Shown here: one piece after another, positions 43,161 to 54,469 of the stretch
How the letters are laid out: the number at the start of each line of letters is the position of its first letter
Numbering within the stretch: the first letter of the stretch is position 1
DNA from: Patiria pectinifera
Lineage: Eukaryota > Echinodermata > Asteroidea > Valvatida > Asterinidae
Assembly (NCBI GenBank): GCA_029964075.1
Contig: CM057135.1
Coordinates: forward strand, 26,029,366-26,093,365
Reading direction: 5' to 3'
Length of the DNA stretch: 64,000 bases
Program-made: the position numbers and the translations under genes
The notes under the pieces: generated by a model
Seen by the model: only the letters and a program-made list of their open reading frames with translations
What the model was told of the DNA's origin: nothing
Databases searched by the model: none

Positions 43161-46100
43161 AGAAAATGTCTTGTTGATCATTAAGAGTTGGTATGCAAAT
43201 AGTCATGAATATTTATTACGTAACTGAGCATGCTCACTTGTGAAACAAAGCTGTGGGAGGAGCTTGAAAATTTGCTAACTGTGATTTAGAAAATGGAAAT
43301 TATTGGGCATATATATAGGAAGTGTGCACACAAAAGATGTAATTAGAAAGGACAGAGAGGGAGGGATGATTATGGGGGATGTGATTACGGGTATAGGGGA
43401 TGTGATTACGGGGTATATTATGGCTGTAGATGTTATTTGGGAGGATTAAGGGATTAATTAGGGGAAGTAACTTTGGAAAGTTGGATGGAGCATTGTGAGA
43501 TGTATTAGCAGGGAATGTGACTAGGGTATGCAAGTGATTTAAAGAGGTTGTGGAATGCTCGAAGACATTTCCGTCATTTTTCGGGTATATGTAGCCTAGG
43601 GTGTGATGAAATAAAAACGCCTATTGTTTCTGTCATGAAATGAATACAAAAGGTACTTTTTCGAGCTGTTTTTCAGGTCCTGTTTCGACCCGAACGTGCA
43701 ATTTGTGTAAAAGTCGTCGTTGGGGGCAGCAAACAAAACATAGTAAATCGTGACGTAATAAACAGGACTCCCGATGCAGCGTAGTTCCAGCGAAACTTTT
43801 TGCAAATCACTCCGCGCAACGACATGACTTTGTTTACAATTACTCTGAGCGACATTTTGTATGGGCAGCCACATGCTCCATAAATTCAACTGTAGTTGGC
43901 AACAGCTTTTACCCCTGAAATTCTAATGGGCAAGTTTAGAATTTAATAGGAAGATATCTCCATTGACTTTTTGGTACTTTCTATTGATTATTCAGTGTTT
44001 TGATAGTTACACATCATTTTATTTATAGATCGGGGATCATTCTTTTGTGTTTGCCCTAACGGCCAACCATAGTAAGAAATGTCTGCGTACATCAACATCG
44101 TTCGATCGTTCACATAAGTACATGCACATCGTCATATCGCATCACCGTGACACGCGCTATGTATGTAAAGTTGACTGGAAATTCACGGGTGTACTTGTGC
44201 CGCTGGCCGGCCCGGGCCCAGGCCGCTGGGCCCAGGACCGTAGATTTTGACACCGGTAAACGGTGTTGGAATTTCAAAATAATTCGTTGTTGATACGTGT
44301 ACGGGTAGCAAACGCACTAGGCCAAGGCAAACCTACATGCCTATAATTGTGTCAGTCGCTGGCTGTAATCACACCGCATTTTGTTTGCAATAAATTTCCA
44401 GCTTTCCCGTCCGGGTGTCAGCATGGAGTAATAAGAATCCTCCGTAGCCATGCAGTTTGTCCGAAGGATACCGTGCGAAAACACGAGATCGGATTTCAGC
44501 CAAATTAACGGATAGAGCGCTGATCATGCACTGTACATTTCGTACGGCAAGAGTCTTCTTTTCTCAAGAGATTTGTTGAAATTGCATGGACAAGAAATAA
44601 TAGAGATATGATTTGTTAATGATTTATAGGGAAGACTGTTTTGGACCATTTGTCCGTTGCCAATCTTGAAGAACCGTAGAACCGTTCAAATGTATCCTCG
44701 ACCCTCCATTATCTGCGCAGCATACGCGCACGCGTTGCAAATTGAAGGTAAATGCGTAGAAAAAGGACCGCGTAGTTTTCCTTACGTTAGTGCTGATTAT
44801 GTGACGGGCCTCCATCTTCCCAAGAACTTCTTTTGATCGAATGAAATTCTCTGCTACTGGAATTTCTTGAACAAAGACTTAATTAGGTACTGAAAATAAT
44901 GATAGTGCTCGTTAAATTTTGGGACCAGTGAATTTTGTTTTCAACCGGGATCCCGAGCATGTCGTAAGTCCAGAGATTTTTGTTTTATGAACGGAGCATG
45001 ACTATGATTTATGAATTGTACTTTTTTGTAGCCACATTTACAGGCCGAGGTTTACATGGTCTACTGGCGTTGTTTTACGGCTTTTTTGGGTAAACAATAA
45101 AGTTAAAAATTTCAAAATTCAAGTTAATTCGTAATTATCGTTTCAGGATGTTAAAACAAGGGTTAAGTAAGATTTGAGGCTTTGCATGGTGGAGATACTA
45201 AATAATGAAGGGTTTGCGGAAACACCATGTGCGAATAGTTTCTCAACTAAGAGAATGGTTCTGAAGAGAACCAGAGGTATAAACTCGACGTTCCGGTCAG
45301 TATGCTCTGACCGCCTTCAACAAGGGTTAAAATGCACAAGGAAAGAAAAGAGAAGAGGACTATTTTTTGTGGCGAACGTATACATAAAAAGCACCAGGCA
45401 ACGCAAGGAACTTGACCGGGGCCCGCGACGCTGTTAACCGTACAACATTATTTCTGGACACGGTCGACCACATCCACCGCCGTGATGCGTTATGTGTGCC
45501 GTACGCGTATAATTCGAAAACAACCTGACGATTTGTCGTCTCTTTGGACTGAATATTTACCAGAATAACGTTTGAGATTGTCGGTAAAACACGAAGAAAG
45601 TTGCGATAGGACTGTTGATGCTCATCTAAAAATGTTATCATGAACATAATACTTTGAGTCCTTGGATAAAACGTAGCTGGTTTTTTTTCACGCCGAACGT
45701 CGCAGACCGAACAACTCATCAGAGCCGCGTTGCCTGGCGTTTTCAGCTGGCCAGTTGCAGTATCCGTGTTTTCGCTGGTCTCTTTTTCGGGCAGTTGGGG
45801 CTCAAATTTATACGGAGGAACAGCTCAGATGTCACCGTGTCCTTGTTCAATATACTCATCCAAAAATTAAGCAATGGGAAGGAATATCAATCTCCGTGAG
45901 TCTTTTACAAAATGTTGATTTTTCACTGCTTGACTGCGAGTCACACGTGCTGACGGGGCGGGTTGGGCAGCAGTAAACAGTCGTTGTATAAACGAGTCCT
46001 GTTTATTACGTCACGCTTTTTCTGATTTTACGAAGAGCCCGACGACTGCTGATTTCATTTATGCGCTCGCCGACCAACAAATTACTCGATGAATTTCAGT

Positions 46101-46300
46101 TTTATAAACATATAAACGCACATCAGAAAAGAATGGGAGTTTGTCATTATGCTATATATGGGTCTACTCTACAATATAAAAATATAAAAAACAAAACGAT
46201 TTTCAGCATTCCACAACCTCTTGAATGGAAATATAATGTGATTTGGACATTATGGTGGATGAGAATGTAATAAGGTAAGATTGAGGATTAAAATTAGGAT
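43161..46300. other. No gene supported; inverted-repeat pair 2.2 kb apart
   Basis: GTGACGTAATAAACAGGACTC near 43751 is exactly inverted near 45989 (GAGTCCTGTTTATTACGTCAC), with weaker similarity around both. Nothing between them looks like a transposase or a conserved exon. G-rich repeats (GGGGATGTGATTACGGG) lie at 43370-43420. Confidence 0.4.
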
Positions 46301-46315
46301 TAATATATTTTGGAC

Positions 46316-46402
46316 AACCCACATTTTACCCAGATGGGCCCCACAGCTAACCCATATGGGTTATCTGGGCTGGCCAATATAGGTCCCATATTAAAGATCT
46401 TG
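46316..46402. repeat. Satellite fragment abutting the broken Gypsy element
   Basis: CAGATGGGCCCCA, CCCATATGGG (46351-46360) and ATCTGGGCTGGCCAATAT match monomers of the satellite at 41484-42860. The fragment starts where the retrotransposon reading stops. Confidence 0.75.
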
Positions 46403-46404
46403 GG

Positions 46405-48110
46405 TGCAAGTGACACAGTAGTTTCGCTCAGGTTTGCTGAGCTTCCAGCTTGCATAAGCAAGCACCTTCTCGTCACCATCTTGGACCTGGGATAGCACCG
46501 CCCCGATACTGTCACCACTGGCATCGGTGTCCAGGCCTGGAGCCTGCTCTTCGGCTCGTCAAATGCCTGTTGACAACTGTCAGTCCATACGAACTCCTTT
46601 GACTTCTCGGTCAGGGCATGGAGTGGGCTCGCAATTTTTGCAAATTCCTGTATTAACTTCCGGTAGTACGAGGCGAGACCCCTAAAACTTCTCACATATC
46701 GTACACATCTTGAAATTGGCCAGTTTGCCACTGCTTCAACCTTTTGGGGGTCTGTGGCCACCACGCCTTCTGATGACACAATGTGCCCCAGGTAAGCGAC
46801 AGACTCCTGAAACAAATGTCACTTGCAGGGCTTTAACTTCAGCCCGACGTGTCTCAGCCGATCAGCATGCACCTCCATCGATACAGCCCGTTTCTCACAA
46901 CAAATGTGGACTTTTGACAGGCGTCCTCGTCAAGAGCGACTTGCCAGTACCCCGACGTTAGGTCGAATGTACAGAACCACTTTGCCCCTCGCAATGCATC
47001 GAATGTTTCATCGATGGGCGGGACAGGGTACGCATCTTTGACAGTGACTGAATTCAGCTTTCTGTAGTCAACACAGAAGCGCTTCTTACCGTCTTTCTTG
47101 TCAACCAGGACAACATTAGCTGCCCAGGGACTATCGGAGGGTTCTATTACTCCCCGCTTCTCCAGATCGCTTATTTGCTCCTGGATTTCCTGCTGATGCA
47201 GGTACGGATGACGACTCACCCGCTCTTTAATCGGCCTAGCATCACCAATGTTTATGTGATGCTTGACCACGTCCGTGCGACTGATGTCATGGTCACCCTT
47301 GGACAACACATCCTGGAAGTCTATTCGACATTCCCGGATATCACCATGGTACTTGGCCTCTACTTTGGCTGTACCCTTTTCATATAAGTCTTGCAAATAC
47401 AGGGGCAACTCCTTCCCTGTGTTTGCCTCCGCGTTCAATTCATCATGAATAGAACTTGCCTCAACTTGGGAGATAACCCCCTCTGTTGTTCCCTCACGGG
47501 CAACTCTTTTCTCCCTTCCGGGATTGAAGACCCGCAGCTTCAGTCTCAACCAGAGATCTGGCCAACAACAAGCCTTTCTTTGCTAAGTCACCACCACCTT
47601 CCTCCGGTTCTACCATGGCTGGCCCGAGCAAGTCGGGACCCTTCCCAGCACTTTTGCCGGGAACCACTGCTTCATGACCTGGTGGGATTACCGTAGTTTG
47701 TACAACGCGTCCCAAGAAGGGCTCGCCTGCATCATTTGTGCTCTTGATTCTCTCACCATTGAGCCTCCACTCCCTTAATTGGAAGTCCACGATTCCACCT
47801 GTTGGCACGAGAAAATCCATGCCCAGGATACTACTGTATTTGATCTAATAAGCAAATACAGCCTTCACTTGGTGCGTGGTCCCACCAACTTGCACCTCAA
47901 CCAGAACAATGCCAAGCACAGCTAACTGGCTTCCGTCCACCTGTTTTACCTGGACGTCTACCGTCTCCAAGACGGGTCTTTTCTCTTTTGGGATTTTGTA
48001 ATACAACGCCCCACTTATTAGAGTGTCGGTGGACCCCGTGTCAATCGAGAATCGACACTTGGTTGCCCATACACAAACAACCTATACCGAGGACCACAGC
48101 TTGAATCAGA
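46405..48110 (-). pseudogene. Gypsy pol remnant: protease, RT, RNase H start
   Basis: Protease reads CRFSIDTGSTDTLISGALYY with catalytic DTGS, then ILGMDFLVPTGG, interrupted by a TAG at 47845-47847. A frameshift near 47530 leads into RT (KRFCVDYRKLNSVTVKDAYP, FDLTSGYWQVALDE). After LYRW near 46870 the palm segment that should hold the YxDD active site is absent; the reading resumes at VGLKLKPCK, meets a TGA and continues LGHIVSSEGV. A further frameshift near 46540 precedes the RNase H stretch LDTDASGDSIGAVLSQ, which ends at NYCVT. Enzymatic activity is impossible. It is one continuous remnant of a polyprotein. Confidence 0.88.
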
Positions 48111-48118
48111 CAGAGTTA

Positions 48119-49719
48119 TTACTCGTTGCCCATCCTCACGTTTGGACCTCCCATTTCCATTTTTGGTTTCATCACCGAGTCTACTTTTGGACCCTCTCGA
48201 CCACTCAGCCTTCCCGCGGGTCCTCCGGGGCTGACCGTTGTTTCCCTGCTTTGGAGTTCCTTTACACTCCCGGGCGAAAAGCCCTCTCTCACCACATTTG
48301 AAACACTTAAAGGTTCCAGGTTCGGCTTTCCCGGGCTTTTGTACGTCTTCTTGCCTTGTCCATGGCCTTTGCTTTTGTCGGACAATGACTTGACCAACTC
48401 AGCCACAGATTTCAATGTCTTGTCCTGCTCATTGAGACTTTCCTGTAGAGTCTCTAATCTCTGGTCTGTTACAGAGTCCATAGTCCTCGTCAATTTGGCA
48501 GGCCTTCGGTCCAGCAATCTATGCTGTTTGACCTTCTCAAAATTCTCAGTCTCCAGGGCAGCCTGCACTGCTTTGTCCAAGGATTTTGGACGGGCCCTGT
48601 TGATACCCCCTCTAATTGAGTGGCTGTCAACGGCATCTACGAAGTGGTTCTCTGCCAACTTCTCTTGAGCCTCTTCCTGTGTTTCAGGGTATGCTCGCAC
48701 CGTTAACTCGTGGATTGCTTGCCCTAATTCTAGCAATCCCTCTTTCTGCTTTTGGCGCTGGTGTTTAAGCTCAACGAGATAATTCTTACTCTGTCGAACT
48801 GACCCAAACCTACGCTCAAGCAACTCGACCAGCGCACTGTACGTGTGCTTTTGACCTGAGTCGCACAACAACCGTAGAGCATCCCCTTGCAAGCTTGCGG
48901 ATAACCACTTCGCAGCTTGCTCTTCGCTCCACTGGTTTACCTCACGGCATGACTCAGAATGGCAGAAGTACGCCTTCCAGAGCACTTTCCCACTATACCG
49001 GTCAGGGGTTATATTTAGCCTACGATTTGGTGGCCCTACACATCCCTTCAGATCTAAGTCGCCATGGACACGTGCCTCTCGTTTCAGTGGCCAAGGACCT
49101 ACTGACGAGCTGTCCACTCTTTCACCCGAACTGCTGTCTTTCGCCAAGACTGGTCTAGTTGCGAAACTTAGCAGATCGCTTTACACTTGTGTAGGGTTCA
49201 CATTTTCCATATCACGAACGAACGGGTTAGTACTTGGCTTACCCTGTTCCACGCCATCTTGCCCGGACAGGAACAGCGTCAAGTCGTCTATGACTTGACT
49301 CTCGCGTTCCAAGGCGATTGGCGTCGACCCTGCCTGGGGTTTTATCATTGAGCCTGAGTCTTTCAGAGGCGTACTTTCCATAAAGCTGGCCTCCCTTCCA
49401 CGTTTGTGGGCCCAGTCAGTCACCATCTTTGTGTCTGACTCTCGTCTCCCCGTTGCTCCGGAGACATACCCAGTAGTCTCTCTTCGGGCAACCTCAGCTC
49501 AACATCGGTATCTACCTGATGGAATATACGCCGGCTCCCACCTGGCGTGATGGTGTTCCCTCCCTCTGGAGGACCACCCGACTGCATCTCCACGGCAGCC
49601 TCTAACTTCTTTGCAATGAAATCTTTTTCCCACTGCAGAAATTGAGCTTCCATTCGCAGTCGCTGCACCTCGGCTTCAGCACTTGAGGTGCCTGTTTGAC
49701 CCTGCGAGCCTTTGCTCAT
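48119..49719 (-). pseudogene. Gypsy gag remnant
   Basis: Gag starts at ATG 49719 (MSKGSQGQTGTSSAEAEVQR), with a predicted coiled coil in the first 60 residues. A frameshift lies near 49425, then a TAA at 49181-49183 where the related copy at 63 kb has CAC. The main capsid-like part follows (YSGKVLWKAYFCHSE, QGDALRLL, LVELLERRFGS, ELGQAIHELTVRAYPE). After another frameshift near 48320 there is a zinc knuckle CFKCGERGLFAREC with Leu where the family has His. The frame is then lost before protease. Confidence 0.85.
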
Positions 49720-49860
49720 AATTAAAAACAACCACAACAATCACACTCGAAAACAAACAACAAACAACCGATTAAACCACAGTACAATTAGCAATACAAG
49801 TCAAAACACAATGTGCAATCAAATAATTTAACAGCGAAATCACTTAATCAATTATAATCA

Positions 49861-49877
49861 TCCCACTTCTGACACCA
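49861..49877 (-). other. Retrotransposon primer-binding site
   Basis: On the minus strand TGGTGTCAGAAGTGGGA begins two bases after the LTR edge. It is the complement of a tRNA 3' end with CCA; the sequence resembles leucine tRNA ends as I recall them. It fixes both the element's direction and the inner LTR edge. Confidence 0.75.
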
Positions 49878-49878
49878 T

Positions 49879-50880
49879 TGTGGCGGGGATCTTCCCGGGC
49901 CAAACCTAAGTTCGTTGGGACCAAGTCTGACACCTATTAAAGTGTAGCTGATGTTCCCTTACCCAAGCTTTCCCAAGACGAGAGACCACTCACAGCGACC
50001 TCAAGGCTTAGGGAGCAGGTCCGTTTTTGAGAAAATATACCGCCGATTATGATGATTGTGATAACCCTCTGTTAATTGCACAATAAACCAACAACAAATA
50101 CACCTGGACAACAGGAATGTCGGCAACACAAATATAATCGTAATTTATTAAACAATAATCAAGAAATGTACAGTAGTGTTTTTGTCTTAATGAGGTTGTT
50201 AATTATCAGGGCCACTTAATTACACTTGGGAGTTAACTGACAGCTCACCTAAGCAGCAACGTGCACAGCCTGAACAATGTGTCCAATGTAAACAATGCAC
50301 ACTAAGTCAACAACGTACACTAATGTAAACAACACTCACCAATGTAAGTAATACACACCGATGTAAGTAATTCACGCCGATGTAAGTAATACACGCTGTT
50401 AGGCCTTAACCTGATTTACGCTTTACCCATGCAAGCTAGCGTCAGCATCGTTCGGTACATTCACTTGTACGGCTGCGCGTCAGCATCACACAGCGCAATT
50501 TCAGCACAGTTATGACCAGCGCCTTTATTTACACAGTGCGCGACAGCATTACCCAAAACACAGAGCGCGAGCAATACACAACCTCACCGTCCGCTGTCCA
50601 CAACACAAATCCCCCGCGCGATCACGTGAATAGCCCGCCCTCACGTGAACATGCATAGCGCGCCCTCACGTGAACATGCATACGCCGTACAAACACATAT
50701 GCATGTACTTAACCTATGGGCCTTTGACAACCAAAAGCGTACGTGCATTTTGGTCACTGGGCTCTTACGCTCCCCCCAGTCACCGACACACAGTGAATTT
50801 ACGTTATTGCAATACGAATGACGTAGTAAATAAACTAGCTATACGTCCCTACACTTTCCGATACACTATCCTCACCTAAT
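49879..50880 (-). repeat. Single LTR of the Gypsy element, outer edge approximate
   Basis: The inner edge is TGTGGCGGGG on the plus strand (ending CCACA in element sense). In element sense a TAAATAAAGG box lies near 50530 and an AATAAA signal near 50150, in the right order for U3-R-U5. Near-identical ACACGCCGATGTAAGTAAT steps at 50340-50395 form a small internal repeat. Confidence 0.6.
50623..50672. promoter_or_regulatory. Three CACGTG E-boxes in the LTR U3
   Basis: CACGTG occurs at 50623-50628, 50642-50647 and 50667-50672, the last two within a 25-bp repeat CCCTCACGTGAACATGCATA. They lie just upstream of the TATA-like box in element sense, where LTR enhancers usually sit. Binding factors are inferred (bHLH or USF-type). 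Confidence 0.5.
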
Positions 50881-51151
50881 ATTTATCAGACATAGTCAGA
50901 ATCGTTTGGTGTGGGAACCAGACTAAAGCGGGGGTGGCGTGGTGATCACCATTTGACTATAGAGAGCGCTGTTCGTCATTTGTGTATGTGCAGACACACC
51001 CATACGGGCACTTTATTCGTCAATTATATTTTGCGATTTAAATGAGAACAGTTGTTCAAACACTGTGAAAAACAATGCATATTAGTTTACATTAGGTTAC
51101 ATTAGGCATCATTGGCTTTCATCTGTGTTTTTCTTTCAATTTATTCCAAAG

Positions 51152-51304
51152 TGTTATTGATTGGTGTGGAGAGCCAGCAGAGGGTGTGTTACTCCGGTCC
51201 CCCACCGGAACCTGATCCTGATAATCCGGATGACTGGATGAAGCAAGTCATGCAAGAGATACGGAAGCGTTGCCCGGGAAGGAGGCAACCTACTCCAGCT
51301 GCTG
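51152..51304 (+). CDS. Discoidin gene, first exon found (linker)
   Basis: Acceptor TTCCAAAG|TGTTATTG after a T-rich tract, donor GCTG|GTACG, 153 nt, phase 1 in and out. It encodes LLIGVESQQRVCYSG and the acidic proline-rich linker ending RCPGRRQPTPAA. The exact acceptor is the least certain splice site in the gene; CAG sites at 51177-51182 are alternatives. No in-frame ATG precedes it before a stop. Confidence 0.7.
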
Positions 51305-53231
51305 GTACGATGTCCCATACGGGAGGTTCGACTAATAAGCATGTGGATTTGTTCTATAGGTTATACATTTATTGCATTGGGATTGAACATTCTATTTTGA
51401 ATGATGTTAATTGCGATGCTGCAATTGACATTAAACACCTGCTGATGTGCGAAATGAGATATGCTTGTCGTGCTTATTTTGTTTCACGTTTGATTTTTGG
51501 CCTCAAAAATGTTTTACGTTCGACTCCTCCCATTTTATGCGAGTCCCCAGAGTAAAACCAGAAAAAGATCAACAACGGAAAAATCTGTTGGTGCATGGTC
51601 ATGCTCCATGTATTTTCATCCAAATTCAAAACGTTACTTTATGCCAATTTGGGGAGGGGGATTGTTCATTTTGCAATCATGTTGGCCCTGCTATCATTCT
51701 GATTTATGTGAGGTAAAATTTGAAGTTATTATTAAACGTTTTACACCCAATCACGGTTTAGGATCAAATGATCTTTCTCACGATATAAGTGTTTTTAATT
51801 ATCAATAATTATGAATAAATATTCCATTTGTTTACTCGTTTGTCACCAGCGGAGTGTTCCAGTCCGCAACCCCTTGGTATGGAGGACGGGACAATACAAG
51901 ATAATCGCATCACGGCGTCCAATATTTACATCTGTTGCCCTGCAAGTGAGGCACGCCTAAACAATAACAACGGATGGCAAACCCCGACGTAGGTATCCGA
52001 AGGGAAATGCAACACCTGACGTGATATTCCCTCTGTATCATTACAATGCCACAAAACGCCCCTGAATGTATTTAATTAATGAACATCTAACTGAATCAAG
52101 GTTTCTTTTGTTATGTTTTGTTTTATTTTTTTCAACAATCTTTTTCTTGTTTGATTCTCTTTTTCATTTTAAAAATTAATATTATCCTGGCCAAAGCCCA
52201 ACCCGGATGCGCATTTGAATTACACATTGTAACGAGTTTCCATAATTGTGTTCAATTTTCAAATCCATTCCACAAGCGGATTTGCGGAGTATAGTTATGT
52301 CATTGTTCCTCATCCTCTCTTCCCTCTGTGTACAGTGACGATGCCAATCCCTGGATCGAGGTGGACCTCGTTGAGCCTACAGTGGTGAGCGGGGTCATCA
52401 CACAAGGCTACGCCTTTCGCTTTTGGCATGTGAAGAAGTACAAGGTGGCATATAAGAAACAGCCCTCATCTGACTATGAATACGTAACAGATGGAAACGG
52501 AAATATCAAGGTGAGTATCAATCGTGACTAAGTCTTGCTGTAAGCTAAATTTAACTGTTATACGTTGGACAGTTTTTTTAAAAAAAACCCACAATATTAT
52601 AAACATAACCTTTTCTTTAAATTATAATTTAGTTTCGGCTTTTTTCGAATTTTGATAGCTTTATTCTGTACGACGTTATTCGGTTCCATGCAAATGCAAT
52701 CGTTTATCCATTCTGAAATCGTGTCAAATTAGCAACCACAGAAGCAACGACAGAAAATATTGATGCTACATCCTCCTATAGAAAGGTTATTCATGAGAAA
52801 ATTGCTCTTGTTAAAAAAAGGTAAAATGCTCTGAAGCTGAAGTAAAGACCCAAGCAGCCCAGTCAAGAGAAGTCCATAATGGCTGAATATGAACTCGAGT
52901 CCCCACCCAGGACAAACAGTTTACTTTTTATACATATTTTCGGTTTGTTCAAATTCTGTTTCCAATGACGACTCCCTCCGTTTAGATTGCCCGCTCTTTT
53001 AATAATAGTCTTGGTCTGAAGATGTTACTGGAAGGAGGCTACTTTTGTTGCTAACGTGCGTTATTGCATTGGGATTTATTTCAGGTGTCCATCGGTAACA
53101 CTGATGGCCACACCCCGATCACTAACCTGTTTGATGAGAGTGTGGTGGCTACGGTAGTGCGCATTGTGCCTACTGAATGGCAAGATGGCGCTGGTCTGCC
53201 ATTGGAGCTGGTTGAATGTCGCCATGATTAA
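51152..53231 (+). CDS. Secreted-type protein with one F5/8 type C (discoidin) domain, first exon not found
   Basis: Four exons join in phase: 51152-51304, 51850-51988, 52336-52510, 53085-53231, all GT-AG, giving 203 complete codons before TAA. After a hydrophobic LLIGV that may finish a signal peptide comes a linker rich in Pro and Asp (GPPPEPDPDNPDDW) with a Cys at each side. The discoidin fold follows: LGMEDGTIQDNRITAS at the start, WIEVDLVEPTVVSGVITQG, FWHVKKYKVAYK, and VRIVPTEW near the end, with Cys at both domain edges (AECSS, LVECRHD). Such domains bind sugars or phospholipid head groups outside the cell. The ligand here is unknown. The start codon must lie in an upstream exon; incoming phase 1 fits a signal-peptide exon like the one at 62074. 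The Gypsy LTR ends about 270 bp upstream. Confidence 0.88.
51850..51988 (+). CDS. Discoidin gene, domain exon 1
   Basis: Acceptor GTCACCAG|CGGAG, donor CCGAC|GTAGGT, 139 nt, phase 1 to 2. It encodes ECSSPQPLGMEDGTIQDN, then RITASNIYI and SEARLNNNNGWQ, the characteristic opening of an F5/8 C domain. It was not an open ATG frame and was found by family residues. Confidence 0.9.
52336..52510 (+). CDS. Discoidin gene, domain exon 2
   Basis: Acceptor GTGTACAG|TGACG, donor ATCAAG|GTGAGT, 175 nt, phase 2 to 0. It encodes WIEVDLVEPTVVSGVITQG, AFRFWHVKKYKVAYKK and the loop SDYEYVTDGNGNIK. Confidence 0.94.
53085..53231 (+). CDS. Discoidin gene, last coding exon
   Basis: Acceptor TTTCAG|GTGTCC, 49 codons ending in TAA at 53229-53231. 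It encodes VSIGNTDGHTPITNLFDE, VVATVVRIVPTEW and LPLELVECRHD. The final Cys would pair with the first Cys of the domain. Confidence 0.93.
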   Translation: MSIGNTDGHTPITNLFDESVVATVVRIVPTEWQDGAGLPLELVECRHD

Positions 53232-54460
53232 TTCAGTTGAAGCATTCAGGTGATTCTGTTCGACACCGCTGACATTTCTTTCAATGCCATATAAATTCGA
53301 CATCTATATAGAATATTGATTATTATTTTATTTTTTAAAGTATATTTGGTAAGAGGAATACTTTTCAGAAAGCAATAACAAACTGAGGATTTGGAATAAT
53401 CACTAAGGGCCCTTGCGTGAATTTGTGTCTTGAGAAAAGTGAAAGCGAAGTACGTGTGAAAACTTGGCCTTGTGTATCTCTTGAAAAGTTATAGCGGTTT
53501 TCTTTTTTCTTTTTTTTCAAAGTATTTTCGCTTTAAGTAGAAACGTCTAAACTATAATTGAGGTACTTTGTTGTACAGTAAAAACAAAATGTATATTAAG
53601 CTGTGCTGCTATCTTCAATCTTCAATACAATGTATTATGTTCATACATTGTCCGAATTTTAAAAAAATTCTATGAAATGTTAAAAACGCAATACATAATT
53701 GACCAAAACATAAACTCACAAAATCAAAGTGAATTGTGGGAACTTGGAAACTCTCGATAATTGAAATATTTTAGGAATCAAACTGTTTGAATAAGGGCCG
53801 GTTCATACTTCACTCGAATTCGATTGCGAAGCGCATCTGACGTCAGGATCATTTGCCGCGAAATTTGCCCGAGTTGAAAAGTGTGGTTTTTCTTTTGCCA
53901 ACTCACAGCGCGGAAAATTGCCGTGACAACACAGACTCGCGTTCGCGTTCGCTTTTGTGCCGAGTATGATGGGGCTTTTGCTTCTAGATGTTATTCACTG
54001 TGGTATTTTGCTGTAAATATAAGACAATTTAAGTCACGATATTAAATCATTGTACAATAATTTAGGTGTACATTTTGGTGTTAGATGTATAGTGTATTGT
54101 TACGGCAAAGTAACATTTTATTGCCAATATATTGTAATATTGTTAGTACAGTGTTGGACAATTTTATCAATGTGATGCCTTATTGCTGTGGATGTACAGC
54201 TTTATCAGAATTCCAAAATTACAAACATGTAGAGGTCAAATACAGTGGAAATTAGCTTTTGTGAATGAGGAACCTTAAGAGAATAAAAGAGAATATTTCC
54301 CAAATATTCGTAGTTCCGTGTGAATATCGACGAATTGTCGTAAAGAGAAGCTAAGAGGCAGCCATCTTGATCTCATTGAAGGATATACCAATATTGTACA
54401 TATATAATTCAAATGCTGTTATGTTCCTATTTGTGAAATAAAAATGCCTATAAATAAACC
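53232..54460 (+). terminator. 3' UTR and poly(A) signals of the discoidin gene
   Basis: AT-rich sequence follows the stop. AATAAA occurs at 54437-54442 and 54453-54458, with TTGTTTTGT-rich sequence after them. A family C repeat is embedded at 53800-53975. Which signal is used is not known. Confidence 0.55.
53800..53975. repeat. Interspersed repeat, family C, second copy
   Basis: GGGCCGGTTCATACTTC, ATCTGACGTCAGGATC, AAATTTGCCCGAGTTGAAA and CTCACAGCGCGG match 12362-12542. It lies in the likely 3' UTR of the discoidin gene. Confidence 0.65.
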
Positions 54461-54469
54461 ATGTATTTG

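Larger units (their letters stand above)
46405..50880 (-). mobile_element. Ty3/Gypsy-type LTR retrotransposon, broken and 3'-truncated
   Basis: Minus-strand order is LTR (about 50880-49879), primer-binding site (49877-49861), gag, protease, reverse transcriptase and the start of RNase H, ending near 46405. The rest of RNase H, the integrase, the polypurine tract and the second LTR are missing. Frameshifts, nonsense codons and an internal deletion make it dead. Domain order and the DTGS, DYRKLN and FDLTSGYWQ motifs support Ty3/Gypsy. The outer LTR edge is approximate because no second LTR is available for comparison. Confidence 0.9.

Noticed and set aside
48126-48668. A 180-codon plus-strand frame.
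   Set aside because: It is the antisense shadow of the Gypsy gag reading on the minus strand.
51112-51555. A 147-codon frame that seems to start with a signal peptide MAFICVFL.
   Set aside because: The start is TTG, a stop lies just upstream, and the frame runs past a good splice donor at 51305. Only 51152-51304 is taken as coding.
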